Positions 32,263 through 41,335 of a stretch of 64,000 bases of DNA are shown here, piece by piece (the first letter of the stretch is position 1; every line of letters begins with the position of its first letter). The notes under the pieces were generated by a model. The model was given only the letters and a program-made list of their open reading frames with translations. It had not been told where the DNA came from and did no database searches. The position numbers and the translations under genes were made by a program. Source of the stretch: Evtepia gabavorous (GTDB taxonomy: Bacteria; Bacillota; Clostridia; Oscillospirales; Oscillospiraceae); assembly GCF_003425665.1 (NCBI RefSeq), contig NZ_QQRQ01000008.1, positions 1 to 64,000 on the forward strand, written 5' to 3'.

Positions 32263-33462
32263 TCAGCCGCCTACCCCATACTCCCGGGCCAGCGCCCGGA
32301 ACTTCGGCAGCGCCCGCTGAATCTGCTCTGTGGGCACACAGTAGGAAATCCGCACATGCCCCGGGCAGCCAAAGCTGTCCCCGGAGACCAGAATCAGGTC
32401 ATACTTCCGGGCCCGCTCACAAAAGGCCGCCGCATCGGGCTCCAGGGACCGGGGGAAGAGGTAGAAGGCCCCCTCCGGCTGGGCGCAGGTGTATCCCATG
32501 GACCGCAGCGCATCCAGGAAGAGGTCCCGGTTGCGCCGGTACACCGCCATGTCCGCCGTCTGACCGGCACACCGGGCCACCACCAGCTGGAAGAGGCTGG
32601 GGGCGCAGACATAGCCCAGGGCCCGTCCCGCCCCGCAGATGGCCGCGTATACCAGGTCCGCCTCCTCCGCCTGGGGGGGGACCAGCACATAGCCGATCCG
32701 CTGCCCCGGCAGGGAGAGGGACTTGCTGTAAGAGTAGCACACCAAGGTGTTGTCATAGAAATCCGGCACCCAGGGCAGGGGAGCGGTCTGGTAGACGATC
32801 TCCCGATAGGGCTCGTCGGAGATCAGCCAGATGGGATGGCCGTAGGCCCGGGATTTCTCCCCCAACATCTGGGCCAGCCGCCGGATGGTCTCTTGGGAAT
32901 AGACCACGCCAGTGGGATTGTTGGGGCTGTTGATGATGACCCCCTTCACCTGGGGGGAGAGGGCGGCCTCCAGGGCGGCAAAGTCAATCTGAAAGTCCTC
33001 CAGCCGGGCCGGCACCGCCACCAGCTGGGCCCCGGCGCTCTCCACAAAGACCTTATACTCCGGGAAATAGGGCGCAAAGGTGAGGAACTGATCCCCTGGG
33101 CAGCCCAGGGCGGACAGGGCGCAGCAGAGGGCCCCCGCCGCCCCGGCGGTGAGATAGAAGTGGTCCGCCGTGTAGCCTGTGCCGTACCGGCGGTTGAGGT
33201 CGTCCGCCAGGGCCTGGCGGACAGAGGCCTCTCCCTGGGCCGGGGTGTAGCCGTGGAGCTTTACCGGGTCCACCGTGTCCATGAGCTGATGAACCAGTTC
33301 CTTGACGGTATCCGGGGCGGGCACACTGGGATTTCCGATGGAAAAATCATCCACCTGCTCCGGCCCCACCGCCGCGGCCCGGGCCTGGGCAAAGGCAAAG
33401 GCCTCCCGGATTTCTGACTTGGCGGTGCCCAGGGCCACCATTCGTTGGGATAAATTGATCAT
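32263..33462 (-). CDS. PLP-dependent aminotransferase (class I/II)
   Basis: A 399-residue fold-type I aminotransferase. SPNNPTG, ISDEPYRE and the PLP-binding lysine in YSYSKSLSLPGQRIGY are present, with a final arginine region RISYCVP. It resembles aspartate/aromatic aminotransferases of Clostridia (substrate unassigned). I chose ATG at 33462; GGGAGG lies 11 bases upstream. Its stop is next to repeat copy 1. CIRCE lies between this gene and hsp20, so heat-shock control of this gene from the other side cannot be fully excluded. Confidence 0.9.
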   Translation of the reverse strand: MINLSQRMVALGTAKSEIREAFAFAQARAAAVGPEQVDDFSIGNPSVPAPDTVKELVHQLMDTVDPVKLHGYTPAQGEASVRQALADDLNRRYGTGYTADHFYLTAGAAGALCCALSALGCPGDQFLTFAPYFPEYKVFVESAGAQLVAVPARLEDFQIDFAALEAALSPQVKGVIINSPNNPTGVVYSQETIRRLAQMLGEKSRAYGHPIWLISDEPYREIVYQTAPLPWVPDFYDNTLVCYSYSKSLSLPGQRIGYVLVPPQAEEADLVYAAICGAGRALGYVCAPSLFQLVVARCAGQTADMAVYRRNRDLFLDALRSMGYTCAQPEGAFYLFPRSLEPDAAAFCERARKYDLILVSGDSFGCPGHVRISYCVPTEQIQRALPKFRALAREYGVGG

Positions 33463-33627
33463 ATCGTATGGAACCTCCCGTCTTGGGGTAGAATAATCGA
33501 TGTGGTTGCAGTATATCACAAATCCCGCCGGGAAACAATGGCGATCCAGCCCCAGAGGGATCGAGAAATGGTTTTTCCGCCCCCCGCCTCCAGCAGAGAG
33601 TTTCCCCATGAGGTCCCCTCTCAAAAA

Positions 33628-33654
33628 TTAGCACTCTCAATACAAGAGTGCTAA
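33628..33654. promoter_or_regulatory. CIRCE operator (HrcA site)
   Basis: TTAGCACTC, nine bases, GAGTGCTAA: an exact match to the CIRCE consensus bound by the repressor HrcA. It lies 200 bases upstream of hsp20 and should repress the hsp20-clpB block at normal temperature. Confidence 0.97.
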
Positions 33655-33720
33655 CATTTACAATTTAGACACATTTTCCTCGAAATTTATTCATAAAATC
33701 GCAGTAGTATATCCAGCGTA

Positions 33721-33822
33721 GACGGGAGGTTCCCGGGAACACCTGGGAAAGCAGCAAGCACTCCCGTCAAGAGATTGCAAATTTTATGAAAACCCGTCGG
33801 CCCGGTTTCGGCCGGTGTCCGA
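33721..33822 (+). promoter_or_regulatory. Structured hsp20 leader
   Basis: The long leader holds GACGGGAG (33721-33728) pairing with CTCCCGTC (33761-33768), the palindrome GTTCCCGGGAAC inside it, and a second stem GTCGG...CCGAC (33797-33822) closing around CCGG/CCGG. The ribosome site AAAGGAG follows 20 bases later. A thermosensor role is speculative. Confidence 0.4.
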
Positions 33823-33853
33823 CCCGAATAGATCATCTAAAAAGGAGCGTTTC

Positions 33854-34285
33854 ATGATGTTTGGTATGATTCCCTTTGACCGTCGCGACGACAACTTGTT
33901 TGACCTGTTTGACAACTTTGAGAAAAAGTTCTTCGGCAACACCAACGCCAGCCTGCCCGCCTTCCGCACCGACATTCGGGACCAGGGCGACAAATTCCTG
34001 CTGGAGGCGGAGTTGCCCGGCTTCCAGAAGGAGGACATCTCCCTGGAGCTGAAGGAAGGCATCCTGACCATCAAAGCCGAGCACAAAGAAAACCAGGACC
34101 AGAAGGATGACAAGGGCAACTACATCCGCCGGGAGCGGCGGTATGGTTCCTTCTCCCGGACCTTCGATGTCAGCGGCATTGACGAGAACGCCATTACCGC
34201 TGTGTACAACAACGGGATTCTGGAGCTGACCCTGCCCAAGCTGGCACCGGTGGTGCCGCAGAGCCGGCAGATCGCCATTGGTTAA
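33854..34285 (+). CDS. Small heat-shock protein Hsp20
   Basis: A 143-residue alpha-crystallin-type chaperone. The N-terminal arm is MMFGMIPFDRRDDNLFDLFD. The crystallin domain covers about 43-130 (AELPGFQKEDISLELKEGIL ... GSFSRTFDVSGID), and the C-terminal tail is short. I chose the ATG at 33854 with AAAGGAG 7 bases upstream. It holds unfolding proteins for refolding by Hsp70/ClpB. CIRCE lies upstream and clpB downstream. Confidence 0.95.
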   Translation: MMFGMIPFDRRDDNLFDLFDNFEKKFFGNTNASLPAFRTDIRDQGDKFLLEAELPGFQKEDISLELKEGILTIKAEHKENQDQKDDKGNYIRRERRYGSFSRTFDVSGIDENAITAVYNNGILELTLPKLAPVVPQSRQIAIG

Positions 34286-34334
34286 GACACAGACTCTCTC
34301 ATTTCCTCCTCTCTCTTTCGTAACCTCTGAGGCA

Positions 34335-34363
34335 GGGCGCCGGTGATGTCGCCGGCGCCCTTT
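34335..34363 (+). terminator. Hairpin between hsp20 and clpB
   Basis: GGGCGCCGG pairs with CCGGCGCCC around an 8-base loop, followed by TTT only. It may terminate partially, letting some transcription reach clpB. Confidence 0.6.
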
Positions 34364-34421
34364 GCCATGAGGAACTTCTTATTCCATTCTCTTCCACCAC
34401 CCCTGAAAGGAGTGACTTTTT

Positions 34422-37016
34422 ATGAACGCAGAAAAACTAACCCAAAAATCCGCCGAAGCCATCCGCTCGGCCCAGGAAATTGCCCTGGAATACGGCAATC
34501 CCCAGATTGAGCAGGTCCACCTGCTCTGGGCCCTGCTGCAGGACAGCGAGGGGCTTATTCCCCAGCTGCTGGCCGGGATGGGGGTGACGGTACCCTCTCT
34601 TCAGGCCGCGGTGAAAGACCTGCTGGCGCGTCAGCCCCGGGTCTCCAATTCGGGCCATGAGGCGGGAAAAATCTACATCTCTGGTGACACGGAAAAGGCC
34701 CTGAACCGGGCGGAAAAAGTGGCTGGAGAGATGAAAGACGAATATACCTCCGTGGAGCACCTCTTCCTGGGGCTCCTGGACACCGCCGGGCGGGAGCTGG
34801 CCCAGCTCTTCTCCCAGTACCAGATCACCCGGGAGCGGGCCCTCCAGGCCCTGTCCGGGGTACGGGGAAACCAACGGGTGACCTCGGATAACCCCGAGGA
34901 GACCTACGGCGCCCTGAAAAAGTACGGCTCCGACCTGGTGGAGCGGGCCCGGCAGAACAAGCTGGACCCGGTGATCGGCCGGGACGACGAGATCCGCAAC
35001 GTCATCCGCATCCTCTCCCGGAAATCCAAAAACAATCCCGTTCTCATCGGGGAGCCCGGCGTGGGTAAAACCGCCATTGCCGAGGGCCTGGCCCAGCGGA
35101 TCGTCAAGGGAGATGTCCCCGCCTCCCTGAAGGACAAGACCATCTTCGCCCTGGACATGGGCTCATTGGTGGCCGGGGCCAAGTACCGGGGAGAGTTTGA
35201 GGAGCGGCTGAAGGCCGTGCTCAATGAGGTGAAAAAATCCGAGGGGGGCATTATCCTCTTCATCGACGAGCTCCACACCATCGTGGGGGCCGGCAAGACC
35301 GAAGGGGCCATGGACGCCGGCAACCTGTTAAAGCCCATGCTGGCCCGGGGAGAGCTCCACTGCATCGGCGCCACCACCCTCAACGAGTACCGGCAGTACA
35401 TTGAAAAGGACGCCGCCCTGGAGCGGCGGTTCCAGCCGGTGATGGTGAGCGAACCCTCTGTGGAGGACACCATTGCCATCCTTCGAGGTTTGAAAGAGCG
35501 GTATGAGGTCTTCCACGGGGTGAAAATCCAGGACGGCGCCATCATCGCCGCGGCCACCCTGTCCAACCGGTATATCACCGACCGGTTCCTCCCGGACAAG
35601 GCCATCGACCTCATCGACGAGGCCTGCGCCCTCATCCGCACGGAGATTGACTCCATGCCCACCGAGCTGGATGTGATCCAGCGGAAGATCATCCAGCACG
35701 AGATCGAAGAGGCCGCCCTGAAAAAGGAGACCGACCGTCTGTCCCAGGAACATCTGGCGGAAATCCAGAAGGAACTGTCGGACATGCGGGAGGAATTCAA
35801 GGCCAAGAAAGCCCAGTGGGACAACGAAAAAGAGGCCATCGGCAAGGTCCAGCAGCTGCGGGCCGACCTGGAAAGCGCCAACGCCGAGCTGGAAAAGGCC
35901 CAGCGGGAGTACGACCTGAACAAGGCCGCCGAGCTCCAGTACGGCAAGATCCCCGCTTTGAAAAAGGCCCTGGAGGCCGAGGAGCAGATTGCCGCCGACG
36001 GCAAGGCCCGCTCCCTGCTCCGGGACAAGGTCACCGAGGAGGAGATCGCCCGGATCATCGAGCGCTGGACCGGCATCCCCGTGGCCAAGCTCATGGAAGG
36101 GGAGCGGGAAAAGCTCCTCCACCTGGAGGACATCCTCCACCAGCGGGTGGTGGGCCAGGACGAGGCGGTACGCCTGGTCTCCGAGGCCATCCTCCGCAGC
36201 CGGGCGGGCATCGCCGACCCCGACAAGCCCATCGGCTCCTTCCTCTTCCTGGGGCCCACCGGCGTGGGCAAGACCGAGCTGGCCAAAACCCTGGCCGAGG
36301 CCCTGTTTGACTCCGAGCGCAACCTGGTGCGGATCGACATGTCGGAGTACATGGAGAAATTCTCCGTCTCCCGGCTCATCGGAGCGCCCCCCGGCTACGT
36401 GGGCTATGAGGAGGGGGGACAGCTCACCGAGGCGGTGCGGCGCAAACCCTACTCCGTGGTCCTCTTTGACGAGGTGGAGAAGGCCCACCCCGACGTGTTC
36501 AACATCCTCCTCCAGGTCCTGGACGACGGTCGGATCACCGACAGCCAGGGGCGGACGGTGGACTTTAAGAACACCATCCTCATCCTCACCTCCAACCTGG
36601 GGTCCCAGTACCTGTTGGAGGGCATCAACGCACAGGGGGAGATCTCCGACGAGGCCAAACTCCAGGTGGACCAGCTGCTGAAGAAATCCTTCCGGCCGGA
36701 GTTCCTCAACCGCCTGGATGAGATCGTCTGCTACAAGCCCCTGACCAAGGAGAACATCACCGCCATTGTGGACCTGCTCATCGGCGGCCTGAACAAGCGC
36801 CTGGCCGACAAGCAGCTGAAGGTGGTTCTCACCCCCGCCGCCAAGAGCTATGTCATCGACAACGGTTACGATCCCCTCTACGGGGCCCGGCCCCTGCGCC
36901 GGTTCCTCCAGCACACAGTGGAGACCCTGGTGGGCCGGAAGATGATCGCCGACGAGGTGGCCCCGGGAAGCACCCTCACCGTGGACTGCGTGGCCGGAGA
37001 GCTGGTGGTCCACTGA
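34422..37016 (+). CDS. clpB: ATP-dependent chaperone ClpB
   Basis: An 864-residue disaggregase of normal length. Clp N-repeats occupy about 1-145. The first AAA+ domain has GEPGVGKT near 210 and the Walker B LFIDELH. The coiled-coil middle domain (about 400-530) distinguishes ClpB from ClpC/ClpA. The second AAA+ domain has GPTGVGKTE near 611 and [13 protein letters not shown]. It extracts aggregated proteins with DnaK help. A GAAAGGAG site precedes the ATG. Its position after hsp20 and CIRCE fits a heat-shock unit. Confidence 0.98.
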   Translation: MNAEKLTQKSAEAIRSAQEIALEYGNPQIEQVHLLWALLQDSEGLIPQLLAGMGVTVPSLQAAVKDLLARQPRVSNSGHEAGKIYISGDTEKALNRAEKVAGEMKDEYTSVEHLFLGLLDTAGRELAQLFSQYQITRERALQALSGVRGNQRVTSDNPEETYGALKKYGSDLVERARQNKLDPVIGRDDEIRNVIRILSRKSKNNPVLIGEPGVGKTAIAEGLAQRIVKGDVPASLKDKTIFALDMGSLVAGAKYRGEFEERLKAVLNEVKKSEGGIILFIDELHTIVGAGKTEGAMDAGNLLKPMLARGELHCIGATTLNEYRQYIEKDAALERRFQPVMVSEPSVEDTIAILRGLKERYEVFHGVKIQDGAIIAAATLSNRYITDRFLPDKAIDLIDEACALIRTEIDSMPTELDVIQRKIIQHEIEEAALKKETDRLSQEHLAEIQKELSDMREEFKAKKAQWDNEKEAIGKVQQLRADLESANAELEKAQREYDLNKAAELQYGKIPALKKALEAEEQIAADGKARSLLRDKVTEEEIARIIERWTGIPVAKLMEGEREKLLHLEDILHQRVVGQDEAVRLVSEAILRSRAGIADPDKPIGSFLFLGPTGVGKTELAKTLAEALFDSERNLVRIDMSEYMEKFSVSRLIGAPPGYVGYEEGGQLTEAVRRKPYSVVLFDEVEKAHPDVFNILLQVLDDGRITDSQGRTVDFKNTILILTSNLGSQYLLEGINAQGEISDEAKLQVDQLLKKSFRPEFLNRLDEIVCYKPLTKENITAIVDLLIGGLNKRLADKQLKVVLTPAAKSYVIDNGYDPLYGARPLRRFLQHTVETLVGRKMIADEVAPGSTLTVDCVAGELVVH

Positions 37017-37044
37017 GACGGCCCCAGCCCCTGTCTGCACACCG

Positions 37045-37088
37045 CCACGCCGCAGGCAAAGATTTCTGCCCGCGGCGTGGTCTTTTTT
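37045..37088 (+). terminator. clpB terminator
   Basis: CCACGCCGC (37045-37053) pairs with GCGGCGTGG (37072-37080), followed by TCTTTTTTT. The convergent LysR gene ends at the same place. Confidence 0.85.
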
Positions 37089-37972
37089 TACCCTTCCGCC
37101 TGGCCCTGGGTGAGAGCCTGAACCGCAAACTGGAGAAAGGCCTTCACCGCCGGGGCGGCGCGGGGCAGGGAGGGAACAGCCACCCCCAATGTGAGCTGCT
37201 GGGGCGGGTCCAGCGGGAGGATGGCCACCTTCCCCGGCCAACTTTTGGTGATGAGTTCATTCATAATGCTCATCCCCAGATCATTCTGAATCATGGCCAG
37301 GGCTGAGACTGTGTCCAGGGTGGTAAAGGCAATTTTCGGCTCCAGACCGTGGGTCTCCAGCAGGCCCAGAACATCGTCGTCCCGGCCCAGGGCGGGCATG
37401 ATGAAGTCCTCCTGGGCACACTGGGCCAGGGGATAGGACCCCCGGTCCGCCAGAGGGTGGCCGGGCGGGAGCACCGCCACCATCCGGTCCTCCGCCAGGG
37501 GAATCCAGTCGTAGGGCATGGGGGCCTTGTGGCTGAAAAAGGCCAGGTCGGCGGCCTTGTCCTCCAGCCATTGGATGATCTCCTGGCGGATGCCCTCCAT
37601 GAGCTTAATTTGGATGTGAGGGTACCGGGCCCGAAACCGGCGGATGACCTGGGGCAGCCAGTGGGTGGCCACGCTGGAATAGGTGGCGATGGTGACGCTG
37701 CCCACCAGCAGGCCGCTCATCTCCCCGGCCAGCTGATAGATCCGGTTCTCCTGCTGGAGAAACTCCCGCACCGCCGGCAGCAGGCGGCGGCCGTTCTCCG
37801 TGAGGGTGACCCCCTTTCGATTCCGCCCCAGCAGAGGGAGGCCCAGCTCCCGCTCCAGGGAGGTCACCAGCTGGCTCACCCCTGAGGGGGTATAGCCCAG
37901 CACCTCGCCCGCCTTGGAAAAACTGCCGGTCTCCGCGGCGGTGACAAAGGCTTTGCAGCGGGCACTCTCCAT
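37088..37972 (-). CDS. LysR-family transcriptional regulator
   Basis: A 294-residue regulator: winged helix-turn-helix in residues 1-60 (FVTAAETGSFSKAGEVLGYTPSGVSQLVTSLERELG), then a periplasmic-binding-like effector domain. I chose ATG at 37972, 10 bases after AAAGGGGG; an ATG three codons earlier overlaps that site. LysR proteins often control the divergent neighbour, but the gene upstream (38240) is about 270 bases away. The ligand is unknown. Confidence 0.9.
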   Translation of the reverse strand: MESARCKAFVTAAETGSFSKAGEVLGYTPSGVSQLVTSLERELGLPLLGRNRKGVTLTENGRRLLPAVREFLQQENRIYQLAGEMSGLLVGSVTIATYSSVATHWLPQVIRRFRARYPHIQIKLMEGIRQEIIQWLEDKAADLAFFSHKAPMPYDWIPLAEDRMVAVLPPGHPLADRGSYPLAQCAQEDFIMPALGRDDDVLGLLETHGLEPKIAFTTLDTVSALAMIQNDLGMSIMNELITKSWPGKVAILPLDPPQQLTLGVAVPSLPRAAPAVKAFLQFAVQALTQGQAEG

Positions 37973-38239
37973 GGTTCCCATCCCCCTTTCAGTTTCACTT
38001 AAAGGAACTTCTACAATTCTTAGTTTTACTTTATAATACCCAGCCGCTATCCTTATGTCAAGGGAAGCAATCCAGCCGCCTTCTCCCATCCCCTTGGGAC
38101 AGGGGCCTCATTCTCTTCGCTTTGACCCCGGTAGAGCCCCCCTTTGCTCTGCCGGGGCCATTTTTTCTCCGGGATTGACCTTCCCCGCGCCAGCCTGTAT
38201 ACTGACCCAAGGAACCCATTGAGAAAGGAACGAACCCCT

Positions 38240-38899
38240 ATGACCTTCACCATTTCCCCTGCCATCAAACAGTGCTGGCCGGAAACCGCCCTGGGCCTGC
38301 TTCTCTATCAGGTTCAGGTGGCCCCCAGCTCCCCCCAGCTGCTGGCCCAGTTCGACCAGACCGTGGCCAGCCTGGCCCAGCAGTATACCTTGGACACCAT
38401 CGCCAAGCACCCCCACATCGCCGCCACCCGCCAGGCCTACAAGGCCCTGGGGGCCTCCCCCCACGAACACCGGAACGCGGCGGAGGCCATGCTCCGGCGG
38501 GTGGTGAAGCAGGCGGGCCTCTACCACATCAACAATGTGGTGGAGGTGAACAACCTGATCTCCATCTCCTCCGGCTACGCCATCGGCTCCTATGACCTGG
38601 ACCAGCTCCAGGGCCAGGTGGTCCTGGCCTGTCCCCCGGCAGGGGCCCGGTACGAGGGCATTGGCAAGGGGAGTCTCTCCATCGCCCACATGCCCGTGCT
38701 CACCGACGACCTGGGCCCCTTCGGCAACCCCAGCAGCGACAGCCGCCGGGCGATGATCCAGCCCGGCCTCCGCCGGGTGGCCTCCGTCCTGTACGCCTTT
38801 GACGGTGCCGAGGGGCTGGTCCCCTGGATGCAGGCCTTTGAGGAGGCGCTGCGGACCCACTGCGGCGTCTCCTCCGTGACCCAGCAGCGGATTGAATAG
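38240..38899 (+). CDS. B3/B4 tRNA-binding-domain protein
   Basis: A 219-residue stand-alone B3/B4 domain like that in phenylalanine--tRNA ligase beta subunit (HPHIAATRQAYKALGASPHEHRNAAEAMLRR and IAHMPVLTDDLGPFGNPSSDS). Such free-standing proteins are thought to bind or edit tRNA-related or amino-acid ligands; function unproven. The ATG at 38240 has an AAAGGA site. It may be regulated by the divergent LysR protein. Confidence 0.85.
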   Translation: MTFTISPAIKQCWPETALGLLLYQVQVAPSSPQLLAQFDQTVASLAQQYTLDTIAKHPHIAATRQAYKALGASPHEHRNAAEAMLRRVVKQAGLYHINNVVEVNNLISISSGYAIGSYDLDQLQGQVVLACPPAGARYEGIGKGSLSIAHMPVLTDDLGPFGNPSSDSRRAMIQPGLRRVASVLYAFDGAEGLVPWMQAFEEALRTHCGVSSVTQQRIE

Positions 38900-38900
38900 C

Positions 38901-38950
38901 AAAAAACACCCCCCGGACCCACGGCCAAGCGCCGGGGTTCCGGGGGGTGT
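38901..38950 (-). terminator. Terminator of Cof-type HAD gene
   Basis: ACACCCCCCGG (38906-38916) pairs with CCGGGGGGTGT (38940-38950); on minus T6 follows. It also lies after the convergent B3/B4 gene. Confidence 0.85.
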
Positions 38951-38961
38951 CTGCATGTTGT

Positions 38962-39786
38962 CTATCGGTTGTCGTAGCGGACCTCCAGATGCTCAATGAG
39001 CCGGGCCACGCAGCTCTCATCGCAGGAGGGGAGGACCACATCCGCCGCGGCCCGAACCTCCGGATAACTGTTGGCGGGGGCAAAGGAGAGGGCGGAGACC
39101 GCCAGCATGGGGATGTCGTTGAGCCCGTTGCCCACGCAGTAGATATCCTCCGGCCGGACCCCCAGGTGGCGGGCCACCCACAGCACGGACAGGCCCTTAT
39201 TGGCCCCCCGGGCGGTGACCTCCAGCAGATAGGGGTTGGAGAAGGTGACATCGTAGGTCTCAGGCCACTGGGTTTGCAGGTAGGTTCGGGCCTGGTGGAG
39301 CACCGCCGTGTCCGGGTGCTGGAGGATGACCTTGATCCAGGGGACCGGCATCTCCTCAATGGCCTTGGGCCGGCCGGTGAGGTGGCACCGGGTCAGGTGG
39401 CGCTGGGTGACCTCGTTGGGGCGGAAAATATAGACCTCGTCCTGATGATAGGCCTCAAACCCCACCTGGGGAAAGGCCGCGCAGACCTGGGCCAGGTGGA
39501 CGGGCGCTTGGGCGGGAAGGTATTTCAGCCACAGGCTCTCCTCCGTGGCAAAGTCATAGATGGAGGCCCCGTTGGACAGGATCACCGGGGTATTCACCGG
39601 CAGGCGCTCCCGCTCCATTTGAATGGCAAAGTTGATGTAGGACCGGCCGGTGGAGATGCAGAACAGGCCCCCTTCCGCCACAAAGCGGGCAATGGCCTGG
39701 CGGTTTTCCTGGGAAATGGTACAGTCACTGCTGTACAGGGTGTCGTCATAATCCGTGGCCAGCAGAACGCCGGAAAACTTTCCCAT
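38962..39786 (-). CDS. Cof-type HAD hydrolase
   Basis: A 274-residue HAD phosphatase of the Cof (C2 cap) type. Motif I TDYDDTLYSSDCTIS (first Asp nucleophile), motif II STGR, the conserved K in ANKGLSV and motif IV GNGLNDIPML. Such enzymes dephosphorylate sugar or nucleotide phosphates with broad specificity. The stop is 12 bases from its terminator. Confidence 0.92.
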   Translation of the reverse strand: MGKFSGVLLATDYDDTLYSSDCTISQENRQAIARFVAEGGLFCISTGRSYINFAIQMERERLPVNTPVILSNGASIYDFATEESLWLKYLPAQAPVHLAQVCAAFPQVGFEAYHQDEVYIFRPNEVTQRHLTRCHLTGRPKAIEEMPVPWIKVILQHPDTAVLHQARTYLQTQWPETYDVTFSNPYLLEVTARGANKGLSVLWVARHLGVRPEDIYCVGNGLNDIPMLAVSALSFAPANSYPEVRAAADVVLPSCDESCVARLIEHLEVRYDNR

Positions 39787-39829
39787 GGGGGCTCCTCCCT
39801 TCGGTCTTTTTTTGAATAGCCGTTTTATT

Positions 39830-40744
39830 TTATACTAACCGGCTGCATCTTGTCAAGACAGTCTGAAAGTAGGCCGGCAGGGGAGAGGAGAGGGTCATCC
39901 GCTCCCCGGTGCGGGGATGCTGAAAGGAGAGCCGGCGGGCGTGGAGACACTGGCCGGCCAGCTCAGGGAACCCCTTCCGCAGGCCGTTGTACACCGGGTC
40001 CCCCAACACCGGATGGCCCTGGGCCGCCATGTGGACCCGGATCTGGTGGGTCCGTCCGGTCTCCAGCCGGCACTGGACATGGGTGTAGCCCGGGTAGCGG
40101 GCCAGCACCGTCCAGTGGGTCACCGCGGGGCGGCCGCTGGAATGGTTCACCGCCATCTTTTTCCGGTCCGTGGGGTGGCGGGCAATGGGCAGGCTGATGG
40201 TGCCCTGGTCCTCCCGCAGGTTGCCCAAAACCACCGCCTCATATTCCCGGTAGAGGCTGTGGTCCTGGAGCTGCTGGGCCAGGGCCAGGTGGGCCCCGTC
40301 ATTTTTGGCCGCGATGAGCAGGCCGCTGGTGTCCCGGTCAATCCGGTGGACGATCCCCGGCCGAAGCTGGCCATTGATGCCGGACAGGCTCTGGCCGCAG
40401 TGAAAGAGCAGCGCGTTGACCAAGGTGCCGTCGGGGTGGCCGGGGGCGGGGTGGACCACCATGCCCACAGGCTTATTGACCACGATCACGTCCTCATCCT
40501 CATAGACCACCTCCAGGGGGATGTCCTGGGGCAGGAGCTCCACTGGGGTGGGGTCGGGAATGCACACGGCGACCTGGTCCCCCGGCTTCAGCCGGTCATT
40601 CTTTTTCAGGGGCCGGCCCTGGCAGAGGACATGGCCCTCCTCCAGGAGTTTTTGGGCCGCGGAGCGGGTGAGCCCGTCCAGGCGGGCCGCCAGGAACTGG
40701 TCCGCCCGCTGGCCGGCGGTCTCCACAGACAGGGTGACGTTCAT
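39830..40744 (-). CDS. RluA/RluD-family pseudouridine synthase
   Basis: A 304-residue RNA pseudouridine synthase. An N-terminal S4 RNA-binding domain (about 12-70: RADQFLAARLDGLTRSAAQKLL) and catalytic HRIDRDTSGLL with the nucleophilic Asp are present, plus the TGRTHQIRVH motif. I chose ATG at 40744 with AAGGAGG. Its start overlaps the end of lspA by 4 bases (ATGA), the classical lspA-rluD pairing. Exact target uridines (23S rRNA) are inferred. Confidence 0.94.
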   Translation of the reverse strand: MNVTLSVETAGQRADQFLAARLDGLTRSAAQKLLEEGHVLCQGRPLKKNDRLKPGDQVAVCIPDPTPVELLPQDIPLEVVYEDEDVIVVNKPVGMVVHPAPGHPDGTLVNALLFHCGQSLSGINGQLRPGIVHRIDRDTSGLLIAAKNDGAHLALAQQLQDHSLYREYEAVVLGNLREDQGTISLPIARHPTDRKKMAVNHSSGRPAVTHWTVLARYPGYTHVQCRLETGRTHQIRVHMAAQGHPVLGDPVYNGLRKGFPELAGQCLHARRLSFQHPRTGERMTLSSPLPAYFQTVLTRCSRLV

Positions 40745-41220
40745 GGGGTCTCCTCCTTGTCCGGTTCCTTCTTTCCCTCCCGGCCGAAAAACACAATCAG
40801 GTGCAGGCACAGGAGAACCCCGCCCAGAACCACCCCCACGTCCGCCACGTTAAACACCGCGAAGTTCACAAAGGTGGTGGCAAACATGTCGGTGACAAAG
40901 CCGAAGAGCAGGCGGTCAATGAAGTTCCCCACGGCCCCGCCCAGCAGAAGGGCCAGGGCCAGCATCCCCGACCAGTGGGGGAGGACTCTTTTCCCCAGGC
41001 AGATCACCAGAACCACGGACACCACCCCGGACAGGAGGGTGAGCAGCCAGGTGTGCTGGCTGAACAGGGAAAAGGCCGCGCCGGTGTTCTGCACATAGGT
41101 CAGGTCCAGACCGGGGAGGAAGTCCACCGCCGTGTGGAGGGGAATCCCGGCGCGGACCAGATATTTTACCACCTGATCTACGGCCACCAGGGCGGCGGCC
41201 AGCAGGAAATAAAGGGGCAT
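40741..41220 (-). CDS. lspA: Signal peptidase II (lipoprotein)
   Basis: A 159-residue four-helix membrane aspartyl protease that cleaves prolipoprotein signals. Both catalytic aspartates are in conserved boxes: GGAVGNFIDRL and FNVADVGV. It matches the several lipoproteins in this window (for example 15093 and 57817). It lies between ileS and rluD, a frequent arrangement in Firmicutes. Confidence 0.97.
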   Translation of the reverse strand: MPLYFLLAAALVAVDQVVKYLVRAGIPLHTAVDFLPGLDLTYVQNTGAAFSLFSQHTWLLTLLSGVVSVVLVICLGKRVLPHWSGMLALALLLGGAVGNFIDRLLFGFVTDMFATTFVNFAVFNVADVGVVLGGVLLCLHLIVFFGREGKKEPDKEETP

Positions 41221-41335
41221 GCAAGCGCCCTCCTTTCTTGGTCAGAGGAACCGGTGGCCGGCCCGGAGGCCGGCCACGAGTACAATGCACTTTTTGACGG
41301 AAAACGAGCGTTGGCGTGCCATCCTCCCGGGCGGC

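Noticed and set aside
31682-32933. Long open frames (up to several hundred codons) across repeat copy 1 and into the aminotransferase
   Set aside because: They are Pro/Gly/Arg-rich products of GC-rich palindromes, have no ribosome sites, and run antisense through a clear aminotransferase gene.
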